From: Labia minor
Taxonomy: Eukaryota; Arthropoda; Insecta; Dermaptera; Spongiphoridae
Assembly: GCA_963082975.1 (NCBI GenBank)
Contig: OY720349.1
Coordinates: 68,818,501-68,882,500 of the forward strand
Reading direction: 5' to 3'
DNA length: 64,000 bases
Both the position numbers and the translations under genes were made by a program. Below the pieces are notes generated by a model that was not told the DNA's origin, searched no databases, and saw only the letters and a list, made by a program, of their open reading frames with translations. This document shows, piece by piece, positions 48,441 to 59,110 of the stretch (positions within the stretch are counted from its first letter, which is position 1; each line of letters begins with the position of its first letter).

Positions 48441-48850
48441 ATTTTTAATTATTTCGAAAAGTATTTATTTATTCATCAATATCCATTTTGTCCCCTTCAA
48501 AGTAATTCCCCTCAGATATAATGCACTTATGTGCCAGCGCTTCTTCCAATCGTCGAAGCACTTTTGAAATGCGATTTTCGGTATGGCTATCAGCCGTTCT
48601 TCGATTCCGACTTAATCTCATCAATTCATGGGTCTCTTCAGTTTTGGGAATAGAAAAAAGTCACAAGGAGCCAAATCTGGTTAATACGGTGGTTGAGGCA
48701 TGATTACGGTGTTGTTTTAGGCTAAAAAATCACGAACAAGCAATGATGTATGAGCTGATGCATTATCGTGATGCAGAATCCATGATTTGTTTTTCTACAA
48801 TTCTGATCGTTTGAGCGGTATTGCTTTTCGCAAACGTTGCATAATTTCTT
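48440..48850 (-). pseudogene. mariner transposase C-terminal fragment, broken
   Basis: On the minus strand, pieces in shifting frames give WILHHDNASAHTSLLVRDFL, then PDLAPCDFFLFPKLKRPM, then IAIPKIAFQKCFDDWKKRW, then HKCIISEGNYFEGDKMDIDE. These are the signature of mariner-family (DD34D) transposases: HHDNA with the second catalytic Asp and PDLAPCDFFLFPKLK with the third. Several in-frame stops and frameshifts are present, for example inside the VRDFLA-KNN and QPPY-PDL stretches and near 48640. The N-terminal half is not recognisable and no terminal repeats were found. Confidence 0.88.
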
Positions 48851-49740
48851 TAAAATATTACTTAATTTTTTTTAATAAAAAAATTGAAGAACACACAAAA
48901 CGTGTCTAATATTTTCAGTTGTCAAAAACAAACTACTAATCCAAAATTGGTAACGAGTGTACCAACAAAACAAAACAAAAAATCGATAATCGAAAAAACT
49001 TCAAAATTCACCTTTTCTTTTGAACTGATCTCATATATATATTCATATAATTCACTTCTTTCCGTTCCAATAATCTTTATTAATCAATTATTTTTATCTT
49101 TAAAAATCATTGATATTGAATCTTAAAATTATTACTATGTTTTATTTAAAATTTCCTAGAAATATCAATTAATCTATATATTCAAAATTTATAATAGCAT
49201 TATTAAATTTAAGTATTCTACTAGTTGAGTAGTAATTTAATAATTCCAATGTTATTGGTATTATTATTGTTATATGATATTTTTTTTAGAAAAGTCAATT
49301 TAAAAATCTCATTTCCAAAACATAATATGATTGTGCTACTATGGAATGATTCTATTATCCGATGATGTCCCGAGCATGCTAAAATGACATGGATGCCAGT
49401 GCATCAATGGACAAGGAAAGAAATAGATAGCGCCAAACGAGAGAGCAAGAGATAGAATTAAAGGATGGAGGGACATAGAAGGGTTATGAAGGGGACAAAT
49501 CACCAGACCAGAACATGATGTTTCCAATGCAGTCGTTTTTGGTGAATAATTTTTATTATTAACTCAATTTGAATAGCCATCGGATGTTTTCTAGACCATT
49601 TTATTACAGAATCTCATTTATCCAAGATTAACAAACAAAAATTGAACTGAATTACTAAAAAGGTTACAAAAATCCAATTGAAATATAATCGACTGGAAAG
49701 AGAGAATAAAAAAAAAACGAAAAAAAAAAATTGATAAAGT
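48851..49740. other. AT-rich DNA, nothing recognised
   Basis: AT-rich filler with a mildly GC-richer patch at 49330-49540; short frames there are not coding-like. Confidence 0.45.
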
Positions 49741-49750
49741 AGATCAGAAA

Positions 49751-50362
49751 ATGATGAGGAAAGTATTTCTTAAGGGAGAAAAAAAAATAAAAAGAAAACT
49801 TAATAAAAAGAAAAATATCCTAGAATTATTCCAAAGTTCTACTCCTGGAACAATAAATAAAGAGGAAGAAAAAAAAAGAAGGCTCTCTTCAGCTTCCCAA
49901 GAATCTTCCCAACTTGTTGAGTTGATAAAAGAACTGTATAAGGTGGAAGCTGTTCGAGTGAACCATTTATGATGCATTATTTTTATATATTTTATCTTAA
50001 AAAATAAGAAATTTGAATGATTTCCATATTTACAAAAAAAAAAAAAAAAAAAAAAAGTGAATGAATCATGATGAAAAGAAAAATAAGGAATTCTATGAGT
50101 GGAGGGGATAGAGAGGTGGTTTGGGTAAAAAAGCCCGCTAAATTAATAAAGAGAGTAGAGCGGAAAAGAGGATTTGTACTTTGTACAAAGCCTAATTTAT
50201 AAACTTCTCCTGTTCTTCGTTGTTTTTGTTAGGGAACTAAGTTCATTAGTAGAGGAGGCGGAAAAATTCAATCAAGATCTGATCACTCGGCTCTCGTTTT
50301 ACGTTTTCAACAAACTAGTCAGGAGTGAAAAGGAGTTAAAACAATTGCTATCTCAAGAATGA
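49751..50362 (+). CDS. Possible small two-exon gene, unknown product
   Basis: I do not recognise the product. A frame from ATG 49751 reads MMRKVFLKGEKKIKRKLNKK, then NILELFQSSTPGTINKEEEK, then RLSSASQESSQLVELIKEL. A second frame ending at 50362 reads ELSSLVEEAEKFNQDLITRL, then SFYVFNKLVRSEKELKQLLS, QE and stop. A very good acceptor (CTCCTGTTCTTCGTTGTTTTTGTTAG) ends at 50232. A GTATAAG donor at 49936 gives a phase-2 junction that joins the two in frame: exons 49751-49935 and 50233-50362, intron 297 bp, 104 residues. The product would be Lys/Glu-rich with a helical, coiled-coil-like C-terminal half. Without splicing, the first frame ends at 49972. More exons upstream are possible. Both the gene model and its being host-derived are inference. 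Confidence 0.35.
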
Positions 50363-50719
50363 ATAAGCTTGTTATGAAGAAAACGAAATCGGGCTCAAAA
50401 TTCAATTCTAAATATTGATAAACAAACATTTGAATATTTTTAAAATTCAATTTTAAATATTGTTAATTTTAAATAAATAAAATATAAATAAATAAGGATA
50501 GGTAAAAATACTAATGAAATTAAAAAAATCAAAGTTATAGAAAGAAATATACTAATTATAAATGATTTTATTTGTTAAACTAGTTTTTGTTTTTATTATT
50601 TTTATTTAGATGGCTGTAATTATGAATTTATATAATATAAAAATCAGTAGCTAAGCTGGCATTTCAATCCATTATAATTATGAAATGAATAAATAACTAA
50701 GAGAATTTCAAATAGTATT

Positions 50720-51160
50720 AGTCCTGGGTTAAAGAACTTGAAGAAGGTGAACGGGATTTTGTTATACTACTATTCGATATATAAATACGTCATCATCACG
50801 ATATTAACGAGCGATTGAGTAGCATTTACTGGAAGTCAGTCGTCCAAGATGCTCTCAACAACAGATTTCCTGACCGTTAGTTTAGGAGGAATGGTTCTGT
50901 TTTGTGGCCGCCTAAAATTCCTGATTGGATTTTTTCTTTTGGGGCTACGTTAAGAACATCATTTATGCGGAAAAAATTCATGATCTTCAGCATCTGAAAG
51001 AAAAAATTTACGCAGCCATTGCAACTGTGATGTGAGCACACATCGAAAATTTTTAGATTACATACAAAAATTTAAGATTTTCTGTGTCTTTTGATGCGTA
51101 AATAAATTTGTATTACTCTTCGAATTCCCGTACAAGTTTTTCGATGACCCTGTATCTAGT
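50720..51160 (+). pseudogene. Tc1/mariner-superfamily transposase fragment, second type, broken
   Basis: Pieces in alternating frames read DALNNRFPDR, then FRRNGSVLWPPK-PD with FFLLG/FSFGAT, then KNIIYAEKIHDLQHLKE-like residues and IYAAIAT. This matches the C-terminal catalytic block of DDE elements of the form RWIGR-G-I-WPPRSPDLTPLDFFLWGY-K. It differs from the mariner fragment at 48.4 kb. Frameshifts occur within the WPPRSPDLTPLDFFLWG region. The end near 51120-51155 (TTCGAATTCCCGTACAAGTT) resembles the terminal part of such elements, but no matching inverted end or TA duplication was identified. Confidence 0.75.
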
Positions 51161-52334
51161 ATCTAGCAAATGAGACCCAAATACACTTTTGAAATCTATG
51201 TGCATTCAAGCTTCGCATTTATTTTTTAAAATAATTAATTAATCTTATATTTAGTGAGGTTTCATCTAGCAAACTCAAGAATTATAACCAAAATGTACAT
51301 TTTTGAAATTGTTATTGAAATTACTAAGTGCATGGTTGAATTTATTAATTAGATGTTTGAGATTTAATTTATTTTAATTATATGTTATAGTTATCGGTAT
51401 TAAATAATATAATTATTATATTTAAATAAAGCCATTATATTTTGATTATATATATATATAAATATATATATATATTGAATTTTCATGTTTTAAAGAGTAA
51501 ATGTCTGGATATAAATAAATAATACTAAAAATTAAATATCAGCATATTTAATTAACTTTTTTTAATTACTTATTATCATTTAATAATTATACAGTTTCCA
51601 AAAAACCACAATGTTTCAATATTGTTTATTTGTGTTTCACATTTTTATATACTTTGTATACTTATATATATTTTGTAATAAAATGAAACTATCTTAATTC
51701 TTGATGACAAACAACGTTAATTGTTATACAAGAGACCTATACTACGGTTCACAGCTGCTCTGTGTCGCCCATTACAAACAGAATAACCTAAATACAATAA
51801 TTCTATTCCTCACCAAATCTATTGGAGAAATTATTAATTTATTTATTCAGAAAAAAAGGAATAAATATACCTAATTGTATATCCATTGATCATATAATGA
51901 TAAATTATTGATGGGAATTACCTAAATAAATGGCTTCAAATCGATCAAAAAAAAAGAGGAAAAATTGCCGGTAATTCTATTTAATTTGAAAAAAGGAGAT
52001 TATTTTTGAGTCATCTAACAATCCCCTTTGCTACTAACCACATAGACGCCTCGTGATGCTATTGGACCGTAACAATCAAAAAACAAATCGTCCACGATTA
52101 ATTATTGGCATGTGAAGTGAATTGATAAAGTCATAAAATTGATTCCATGATTAGAAATTATGGCTTCTCATTTGTTCTCTTTAAATATGTTGAAAAATGA
52201 AAAGCAATAACATTTGTGCTTGCTCTTGTTATCAATTTGTCTGGAGGCTATAAAACACTAATTGCCCGCTGCAATCTCCCTGGCTTTTCGGGACTGGAAT
52301 TCTTTATTAACCCCATCGTAAAAAACTGAAATTG

Positions 52335-52372
<38 letters not shown>

Positions 52373-52734
52373 AGAAAAAGAAAATTAAATTCTATTTCGA
52401 ATTTTTTTAATTATAATTTAAACAGAGAAATCTGAATTTAATTATAATTAAAAGTAAATAATTAAATTAAACAAAATTAGAATATTATGATATAATTAAA
52501 TGAAATTAAAACAGTATTGTAAAAATACTTTCTCTTTATTACTTGATTTCTTAAATAAAATAATATATAATAATAAATATGTATTTAATTTTGGTTGAAT
52601 CAAAAAAAAAACTAAATATAAATTTGTATATATAATAGACAATTGATATTTTTGTTATGTATGAAATTATTACTTCATCTCCAGTCGAAAAGACCTCTTA
52701 TAATTAAATAAACTCATAAAACATATGTATATAA
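51161..52734. other. AT-rich DNA with one GC-richer patch
   Basis: No gene. A patch at about 52180-52320 (near-unique, balanced composition) could be a conserved non-coding element. (TA)n lies at 51448-51476 and 52338-52371. Confidence 0.45.
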
Positions 52735-52847
52735 TCTATATATATAAAAAAAGGTTTTTGTCTGCACATTGCTCAGAATTTAAAAATTTTTGCATATCTT
52801 CGCGTTTCATGACTTCTAGAATCCAAAAGTGACTTTAGAATTTTTCA

Positions 52848-52879
<32 letters not shown>

Positions 52880-53525
52880 CGGAAATTTACTATTTTATAG
52901 ACTCTGAATTGGCTGAACCGATTTCTATGAAATTACATCACAATATTCTTATATACCCCTAGAGTAACATAGGCTATAAATTTTATTTATATGTCAACAA
53001 TAACCGCAGAAATTAATTTTTTAAAGTTTATATAATTCTCCGTGTTGTTCATTCAAGAGCAGCTCGCGGCTCACTGTCGGCCTAGCGGAATCATTTCAAA
53101 CAATGAATTATCATAGCTATTCCCAATCAAAGAATTATTATAATATTTCCCTTTTTATTTTAAATTCTAATATTCAAATATCAATTCAATTAGATAATTT
53201 ATTCTAAAAGTTCCCATTTTAATTAATTTAATAAAATATTTAGATCATATTTATATTAACTTAATTTTTATTTATTCTTTCTATATATTTGAATATATTT
53301 CTTCTTTTCTATTTGAAAGTGAAAGGTTAAAAAATCTCGCTAAGAACATTCAATATTTCTATACACAAATTATTCAAAGTATTGGCAAAGCGTATCACTC
53401 ATAATCAGTTTAATTTGAAATTTTTATAAATTAACAAAGTGAAAATTTTTATTTGTTTAAATTTTATTACAATGAATCAAAAAAAATTAAATATATAGAT
53501 CACATGATTAAGCGAAGCAAGAAAC

Positions 53526-53726
53526 TTGAGGGAAATAACTGTTGGACGGAGGTCGGACATGACAGAAACTGTAAGCGAAATCTTCATATTGCGACTAATA
53601 ATTTTCAAATCCCCTAGCACCACAGAATTAGATAAGTTTCTTTTAAGGGAGGAAAATAACTATGATCTAAAAAAATTAATAAATGAACTTAATAATAAAA
53701 AAAAACAAATAAATCAATTTATTTAA
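53526..53726 (+). pseudogene. Short open frame inside Helitron B, partly shared by both copies
   Basis: The frame includes MTETVSEIFILRLIIFKS then PSTTELDKFLLREENN. The corresponding minus-strand stretch of copy 1 (about 8990-9200) encodes the same first 17 residues with one change and continues in the same frame for about 34 residues before a stop. Frame conservation is therefore limited, and the product matches no family known to me. It could be a captured host fragment or chance. Confidence 0.3.
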
Positions 53727-54084
53727 ATTAATACTATTAATGAATGTATATATTGTTAATTTATCTATAGTTTTATACCGTTAATTTTTATAAATTGTCT
53801 CAAGTCTCTATTTTTGCATTTTCTCAAGTTTCATTATAATTAAAAATATTCAATAATAATCTAGCAATGAAAATAAAATATCAAAATGTAATGATCAAGA
53901 AATATTATACTCTATTTCACTATTATAACATATACAATACTTAAGAACCATAGGCGGAGGAAATATTAGGAGATATCATTGCGGGTTCAGGCCAAATCGA
54001 CCAACATTAATTAAGATATTATCATTATGACAGATATTAGGAAAAAAATCGCGAATTCAATATTTCTGTTCACTAATTATTTGT

Positions 54085-54850
54085 AGACTTTAGTAAAACA
54101 TACGCATGACTCAATATAGATCAGCATAAACTTTTTCAAATTTTGATCTTCAAATTTGGCTTGAAGGTAGTAAAGAAAAAATAAGATACGGAAATCAATT
54201 GTAAAATATTAGGTTACCCAGAATACTTAAATATAATAGGAGATTCGGCAATGGCAATTACAGATAGCGAGGAAATATTAATGGAGGTTTGAAATTAATA
54301 GTGATAAGAAAAAATATTTAGTAACAAAGAGGAAGAGTATTAACATACAAAATCTTAAGATACAAAATGTAGAATTTGAATATGTTGAAAAATTGAATGT
54401 AATCACAAAGGATAATAATATTTGAGAAGAATTTAAATCGGGGTTGCAATCGGGAAACGCCTGTTATCTTGCAATAAAGAGGTTTATCTCATCAAAATTA
54501 TATCAAAGGGAATATATAAAAAAATTATTTTGCCTGTAGGATAGGATTATTCCCTGCATTTATTGGCCAAAGAAAGATGAGGTCACCGGGGAATGGGGGA
54601 GACTGCATAACAAGAAATTGCATGGCCTCTCTGCATCTTCAGAAATAGTTAGGATTATAAAAGGGAAAAAGCTGCGATAGGCAGGGCACGTGGCTAGAAT
54701 GGGAGAGGAAAAAGATATTGGTGGGGAGACCGATTGGAAAACGTCCGCTTGGAAAACCAATGACGCGTAGGAAGGGACGTAAGAGAGATGGGACAAGGGC
54801 TCAGGATACGGACACTTGGAGAAATGTGGTTGTTGCGGCCAACAACTTTC
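54085..54850 (+). pseudogene. LINE reverse transcriptase fragment within Helitron B
   Basis: Closely related to 2808-3720. Recognisable pieces include VDFSKTYA and KLFQILIFKFGL, IIGDSAMAITDS, KRFISSKLYQ, GEWGRLHNKKLHGL-like and VARMGEEKD. The tail GRPIGKRPLGKPMTRRKGRK followed by RDGTRAQDTDTWR matches the LINE thumb/C-terminal motif of the form ARMGEER-PKR--GRP-GRP--RW. Many frameshifts and a large loss around the palm domain make it non-functional. It passes into the Helitron 3' tail after an AT-rich stretch that could be the LINE 3' end. Confidence 0.8.
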
Positions 54851-55104
54851 GAGTATCTTTGAGCCACATACATATATATACCATATACAATAATAAAATA
54901 TATAATTAATTTACTGATTAAATAAAAATATATTTTAAATAAGAACACAAAAAGAAATGAATGTTTTATGAAATATATTGATTGAAACAAAATGGATGAA
55001 AACCTTTTACTACTTTCAACCAAATACTATGTACCACTCGGGGGTACAGGGGGCGGAGCCCCCGTCTAGGTGTGAAGAGCGCCGAAGGCGCTCTGAGCAG
55101 CTAG

Positions 55105-55442
55105 TATTTTATAAATTTATTAAATGTAATTTACTTATTATTTATCTTAAAAATTTATTCTAAATTAACAACTGTATAAATAAATAATATCTTGAAATTT
55201 TTAAAGATAAATAAAATTTATATTTAAAATTATAAAATGGAAATAACTAGATATTGTGTGTTGAGAGATTAATTATAGGAATTTTTACTTCATATCAAAT
55301 TTATTTTTTTATTTGAATTCATCTTACCTTACTCTCTTCCATTTTATATGAAGATATACATAAAATTTAAATTTCGTTGTTTTTTTTTTTTTTTTTTGTA
55401 ATTATTTCCTGTTCATTAAATTTATTTTTGTAAAAAAAAAAA
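55105..55442. other. AT-rich spacer
   Basis: Nothing is recognised. A run of T at about 55379-55397 and a run of A near 55431-55442 precede the next element. Confidence 0.5.
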
Positions 55443-55983
55443 CTGGAGTGTCTCCACTCGACTATCTCGCAAATTTGAATTAGATTAAATAACATATATT
55501 ATATTTAAATTAAATTTAATTAATTAAATTATATATTAAAATTAATAAATAATATTTATTAAACCACCGCGTGTTTGGTTCTTTGCTGATGGCACCACGT
55601 CACGTGCTGGCGCGTGATTTGCAGTGTTAAAAAATAATTCCAGTACTTTCAGCGAATAAATCAAGCTGAAGTTCTATATATAGCAGTTTTATATAAGTTT
55701 TAATCATGTGAAAAACTATCAAACGTATATACTCGTATATCTTTATTTTTACGGTGAGTTTAGAGGAAAAAAAATGAAAACGTGGTAGAGCTACATTTTT
55801 CAAAAGTTGATAGAATACTTTGAATTTTGAATAATGTCCGAGTATCAAATTTCATTATTCTAGCTCAAATCGTTTTTGTGTAATCTTGTCCACACACACA
55901 TTTTTTTTTCAACCTTAGTGAAAATGATTCAGGGACCTTCGAAACTTATAAAAACATCAAAATATCGACTGATGAGATAGTAA
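55443..55983 (-). mobile_element. Helentron-like element, family C, copy 1
   Basis: Read on the minus strand it starts TTACTATCTCATCAGTCG and ends GCGAGATAGTCGAGTGGAGA, CACTCCAG. The 3' hairpin GAGTG-GAGA-CACTC is at 55446-55459, and the subterminal GCGAGATAGT pairs with the ACTATCTC start. Internally it has ATGAAATTTGATACTCGGAC and a GTGTGTGTGG microsatellite remnant. The plan is the same as in family A, but the termini are unrelated. It is about 540 bp and carries no protein. Confidence 0.82.
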
Positions 55984-58850
55984 TGAATGAATTATTAAAT
56001 TATACTTATTTATTATGTGGGATTTTTTAAATATTAATTGAAAGCTCATTATTATTATATACTTTTAATGTTAAGAATTTCTATTCAATATTTTAATTTT
56101 TTTAAATTCTTAAGGTTTGTTCACATCCTCTTTAAGTATAGTGATTCAAAACTATTATTCTTGAATCCAAATTAAATCTTATGTTTATTTTTTAGTTTAT
56201 TAAAATAATAAAATTTTCTTATAAAGAATTGGAAATTTGAACTGTCTTTACTATACTTAATTATATAGATATTATACGATGAAAATTATATATTAATAAA
56301 TATAATAAGTGATTCTAAATTCAAATCAACTTTTACTAAATATCTCTAGACTTTAAGAAAAATCATTTTTTAGGTATCTTCTTCCAAAATATTTTTTTTT
56401 ATAAATATATTATATAATATATAATATGAAATTTAAATGTGATTAACTAAAAGAGTAATGGTAATAGTATATTTTTTTTAATAAGGTATTTTTTTCTTTT
56501 TCTTTTATAAAATATAATTTCATAATAAAAAAAATGGAAAAAAGATAGAGAATATTTAATCTACCCCGATTTGCTTCATTTTCTAGGGCTTATCTTTTTT
56601 CTCTGTTATTTAATCAAGATATCTCTTTAAAAACCTTGTGTGCTGTGATTGTATATCGTTTAACTTCCCAAGTCATTCCACTTAATTGAAATAAGATCCA
56701 TATCTCAAAAGAGTTAGCCGTGTATTTATCCCACACACCTTACTACTACTATACTACCCCAATCATATCCTTCTATCCTTTCTTTCTTTTTTTTTTTTTT
56801 TTTTTTTTTTAATTTTCACAAATCATAGTTAATTCCCGAGGTTGTTTTTCGACCCCACCTCTGTTTATAAAACATATTGCCAAGACGGCAGCCAACTTGC
56901 AGTCCGTGCCACGGGTGCTAATACTAGGGATCAGCTGGCCCTATCCCATAGGATTATTACTACATAATCTTAGATAAATCGTCCCTTTTTCCCCCGTTGC
57001 GTTCCACCCCCCCCCCCCCCACCACACTTCGTGGCACTCTCATCCTTTGCTCTCACAGCTAACATGATTCCGCTGAGCGAGCGAGCAAGCGAGCAAACGC
57101 TTTTACACGTTAAATGGGTTTTCAAGCGTGCAAAGCCATTTTGAATGAATAGGACGATATTATCATATAAAGGTTAAAGTTGAATTTTTACTTTTATATT
57201 ATATAGTTGGGGGTTGAGGAATTATTGTGTTAGTAATCTTTTGACAAGAAAATCGATTATTATTTTTTCAACTCTCCCCCTACCACTTGACTCTTCGAAT
57301 GATTTCATTGTCTTGTTAAATAAATCATTCAATATTTCTTCTAAAAAATTTCTATTAAAATATAACTATAACACATCAATTGTAATTCAAATAAAATTAG
57401 CAAGTTTTAAAAAAAAATTCTAAGATAATAGAAATGGAGTCTTAAAAAAGTATTTCATTTTATTAGTTATAATAATATTATTAATATTAATATTAAATTT
57501 GAAAAGGTGATAAAATCATAAAAAATATTATAGCAAGGTGTTTGTTTTGTGATTTGGTTAAGTTGTACAGTTTTTGTCCACACTGTTAATGCCAGGATTT
57601 TGGCACCCCTTCGAAACTGTTGGCCACTGTGATTGTTCACTAAGCTCCTTTGTCATCGGAAAAAATTAAATCTTTAATAACTCAAACAATAACTTAAGCT
57701 TTATTTGCTTATAACACTTTACAATATTTAAAGAAAAAAAATAAATGTGTTAAAATATATAGAATAAATGTATTTCAAAACTTGAATTTTTTAGTCGGTA
57801 TAAAATATCCCCACCAAAAAAAGATGGTTTATTTGAAAAATATAAATTACACCAAAATATTTATTAAAAAATTTAAAAAAAGAATATTTTTAATTAGGAT
57901 TAAGCTTATCTTATTTTTAAATAAATAAGCCTGTTTGTTTGACAAAGGAACTGAAAAAATCTTTGAGATTAAGACAATTGGTGATGGGTATGGTAATTTC
58001 GGTTGTTCTGATAATGTAATAATAAATTTTTTTTTTTAATTTTATTTATTGTATATATTTGTATCATTTTTGGGACCTACAAGATCAAGTTATCAGCTAT
58101 AGCTCCACTGACATTAAAAATTAATTAATTGAATAGTATTATTGATTGAATTTTATTAAAAGTGAAAAATATTTATCTCTAATGATATTTATATTAAAGC
58201 AAATTCTTTTTTAGTAAATTAAATAATTGTTTTTTTGTTTTGTATTTTATTTGAATATGTAATTTTAATTAATTTAAATATATATGTTTGGAGGTGATAC
58301 ATAAAATCTATGTGATTCGAATATAGCCTTGAGACCAAATTCATCTTAATTTTGTCTAATCTGAGAAATTTATTCCTCCTTAACGGTTGCATGGCTTCCG
58401 ACCTCTCTCATTCGGAGCTCAAATAGACGCCCGTGTTAATCTTTTTTTTTTTTCACCCTCGGAGAATTGCCGCTGCTTAATTGGATAGAAGATAATTATG
58501 GTTTTTAACATCTGACCCATTCCGCAAATCTCCCCCTCCCTCTCCTCCGTCAAAAATCAATATAGTTAGAATTTACCTAAGAGAATTATTACATTGAATA
58601 ATTTCATGTTATTTCCTTCATGGATCTAATTTTCTTTTAATTTTTCCACCCACTCTTCCTACCTCCTACAAGACATTTCCATAAAAAGCTATAATGAACA
58701 AAAATGGTTGGTTGGTGGGTTAAAAAAAAATTAATGATTTTTAAGCACAAATCAACCTAAGCCGATTAGATCTTGGCAGAAAATTTATTAAATAAATACT
58801 TAATTAAAAGGAAAAAAAAAAAAAAAGGAAAAAAAGGAAAAAACGAGAGG
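55984..58850. other. AT-rich DNA with two GC-richer islands
   Basis: Islands lie at about 56560-57150 and 58370-58720, with a run of T at 56789-56811 and a C-run at 57007-57021. No family-matching frame is present. A 69-codon frame at 57214 is Phe/Ser/Ile/Lys-rich and unconvincing. Confidence 0.45.
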
Positions 58851-59110
58851 TGGAAATCACCGCTGAACTGTGAACCCTTTTCTCGTGGCCCCGCAAGTAA
58901 ATAAGCCTTTGTGGGGATGTTCAATTGTCCCCGAGCACTTGTGTGGGTGGAGTGTACGGTCGTTGGGAAAGAGTAAGCCAGAGAAGGGGAGGGATGTAAA
59001 GGGGGAAGGGGTGCTTTTCATTGTGGCGCCGTTTTGACGTCGCCTTTTGTCTCTCGTGGAATACACTCGGGCCTCACAACCGCATCATTCATTTACATTT
59101 CGACTAATAA
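58851..59110. other. Sharp GC-rich island
   Basis: A compact, clearly GC-richer block with GCGCCGTTTTGACGTCGCC near 59025 and several CpG. A 69-codon minus-strand frame covers it but matches nothing. It has the look of a small CpG-rich regulatory region or old exon; no TATA, initiator or splice pattern was found that decides. Confidence 0.35.

Larger units (their letters stand above)
52735..55104 (+). mobile_element. Helitron family B, copy 2, complete ends
   Basis: The 5' end TCTATATATATAAAAAAAGG follows an A, and the 3' end is GAGCGCC-GAA-GGCGCTC (7-bp stem, 3-nt loop, 55077-55093), then TGAGCAG, then CTAG before T. This is the textbook Helitron arrangement with A/T insertion and no target duplication. 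A second perfect hairpin, GGGGGCGGAGCCCCC, lies at 55049-55063. The 5' part has a (GTCT)n run at about 52849-52879 and ATTGGCTGAACCGATTTC. The 3' part contains a LINE reverse-transcriptase fragment. No Rep/helicase remains, so the copy is non-autonomous. Copy 1 lies at 8.9-11.3 kb and a 3' piece at 2.8-4.0 kb. Confidence 0.9.

Noticed and set aside
58560-58595. Minus-strand AATTCTCTTAG|GTAAAT as a third ratchet point
   Set aside because: The pyrimidine tract is short and the donor imperfect; kept out as likely chance.
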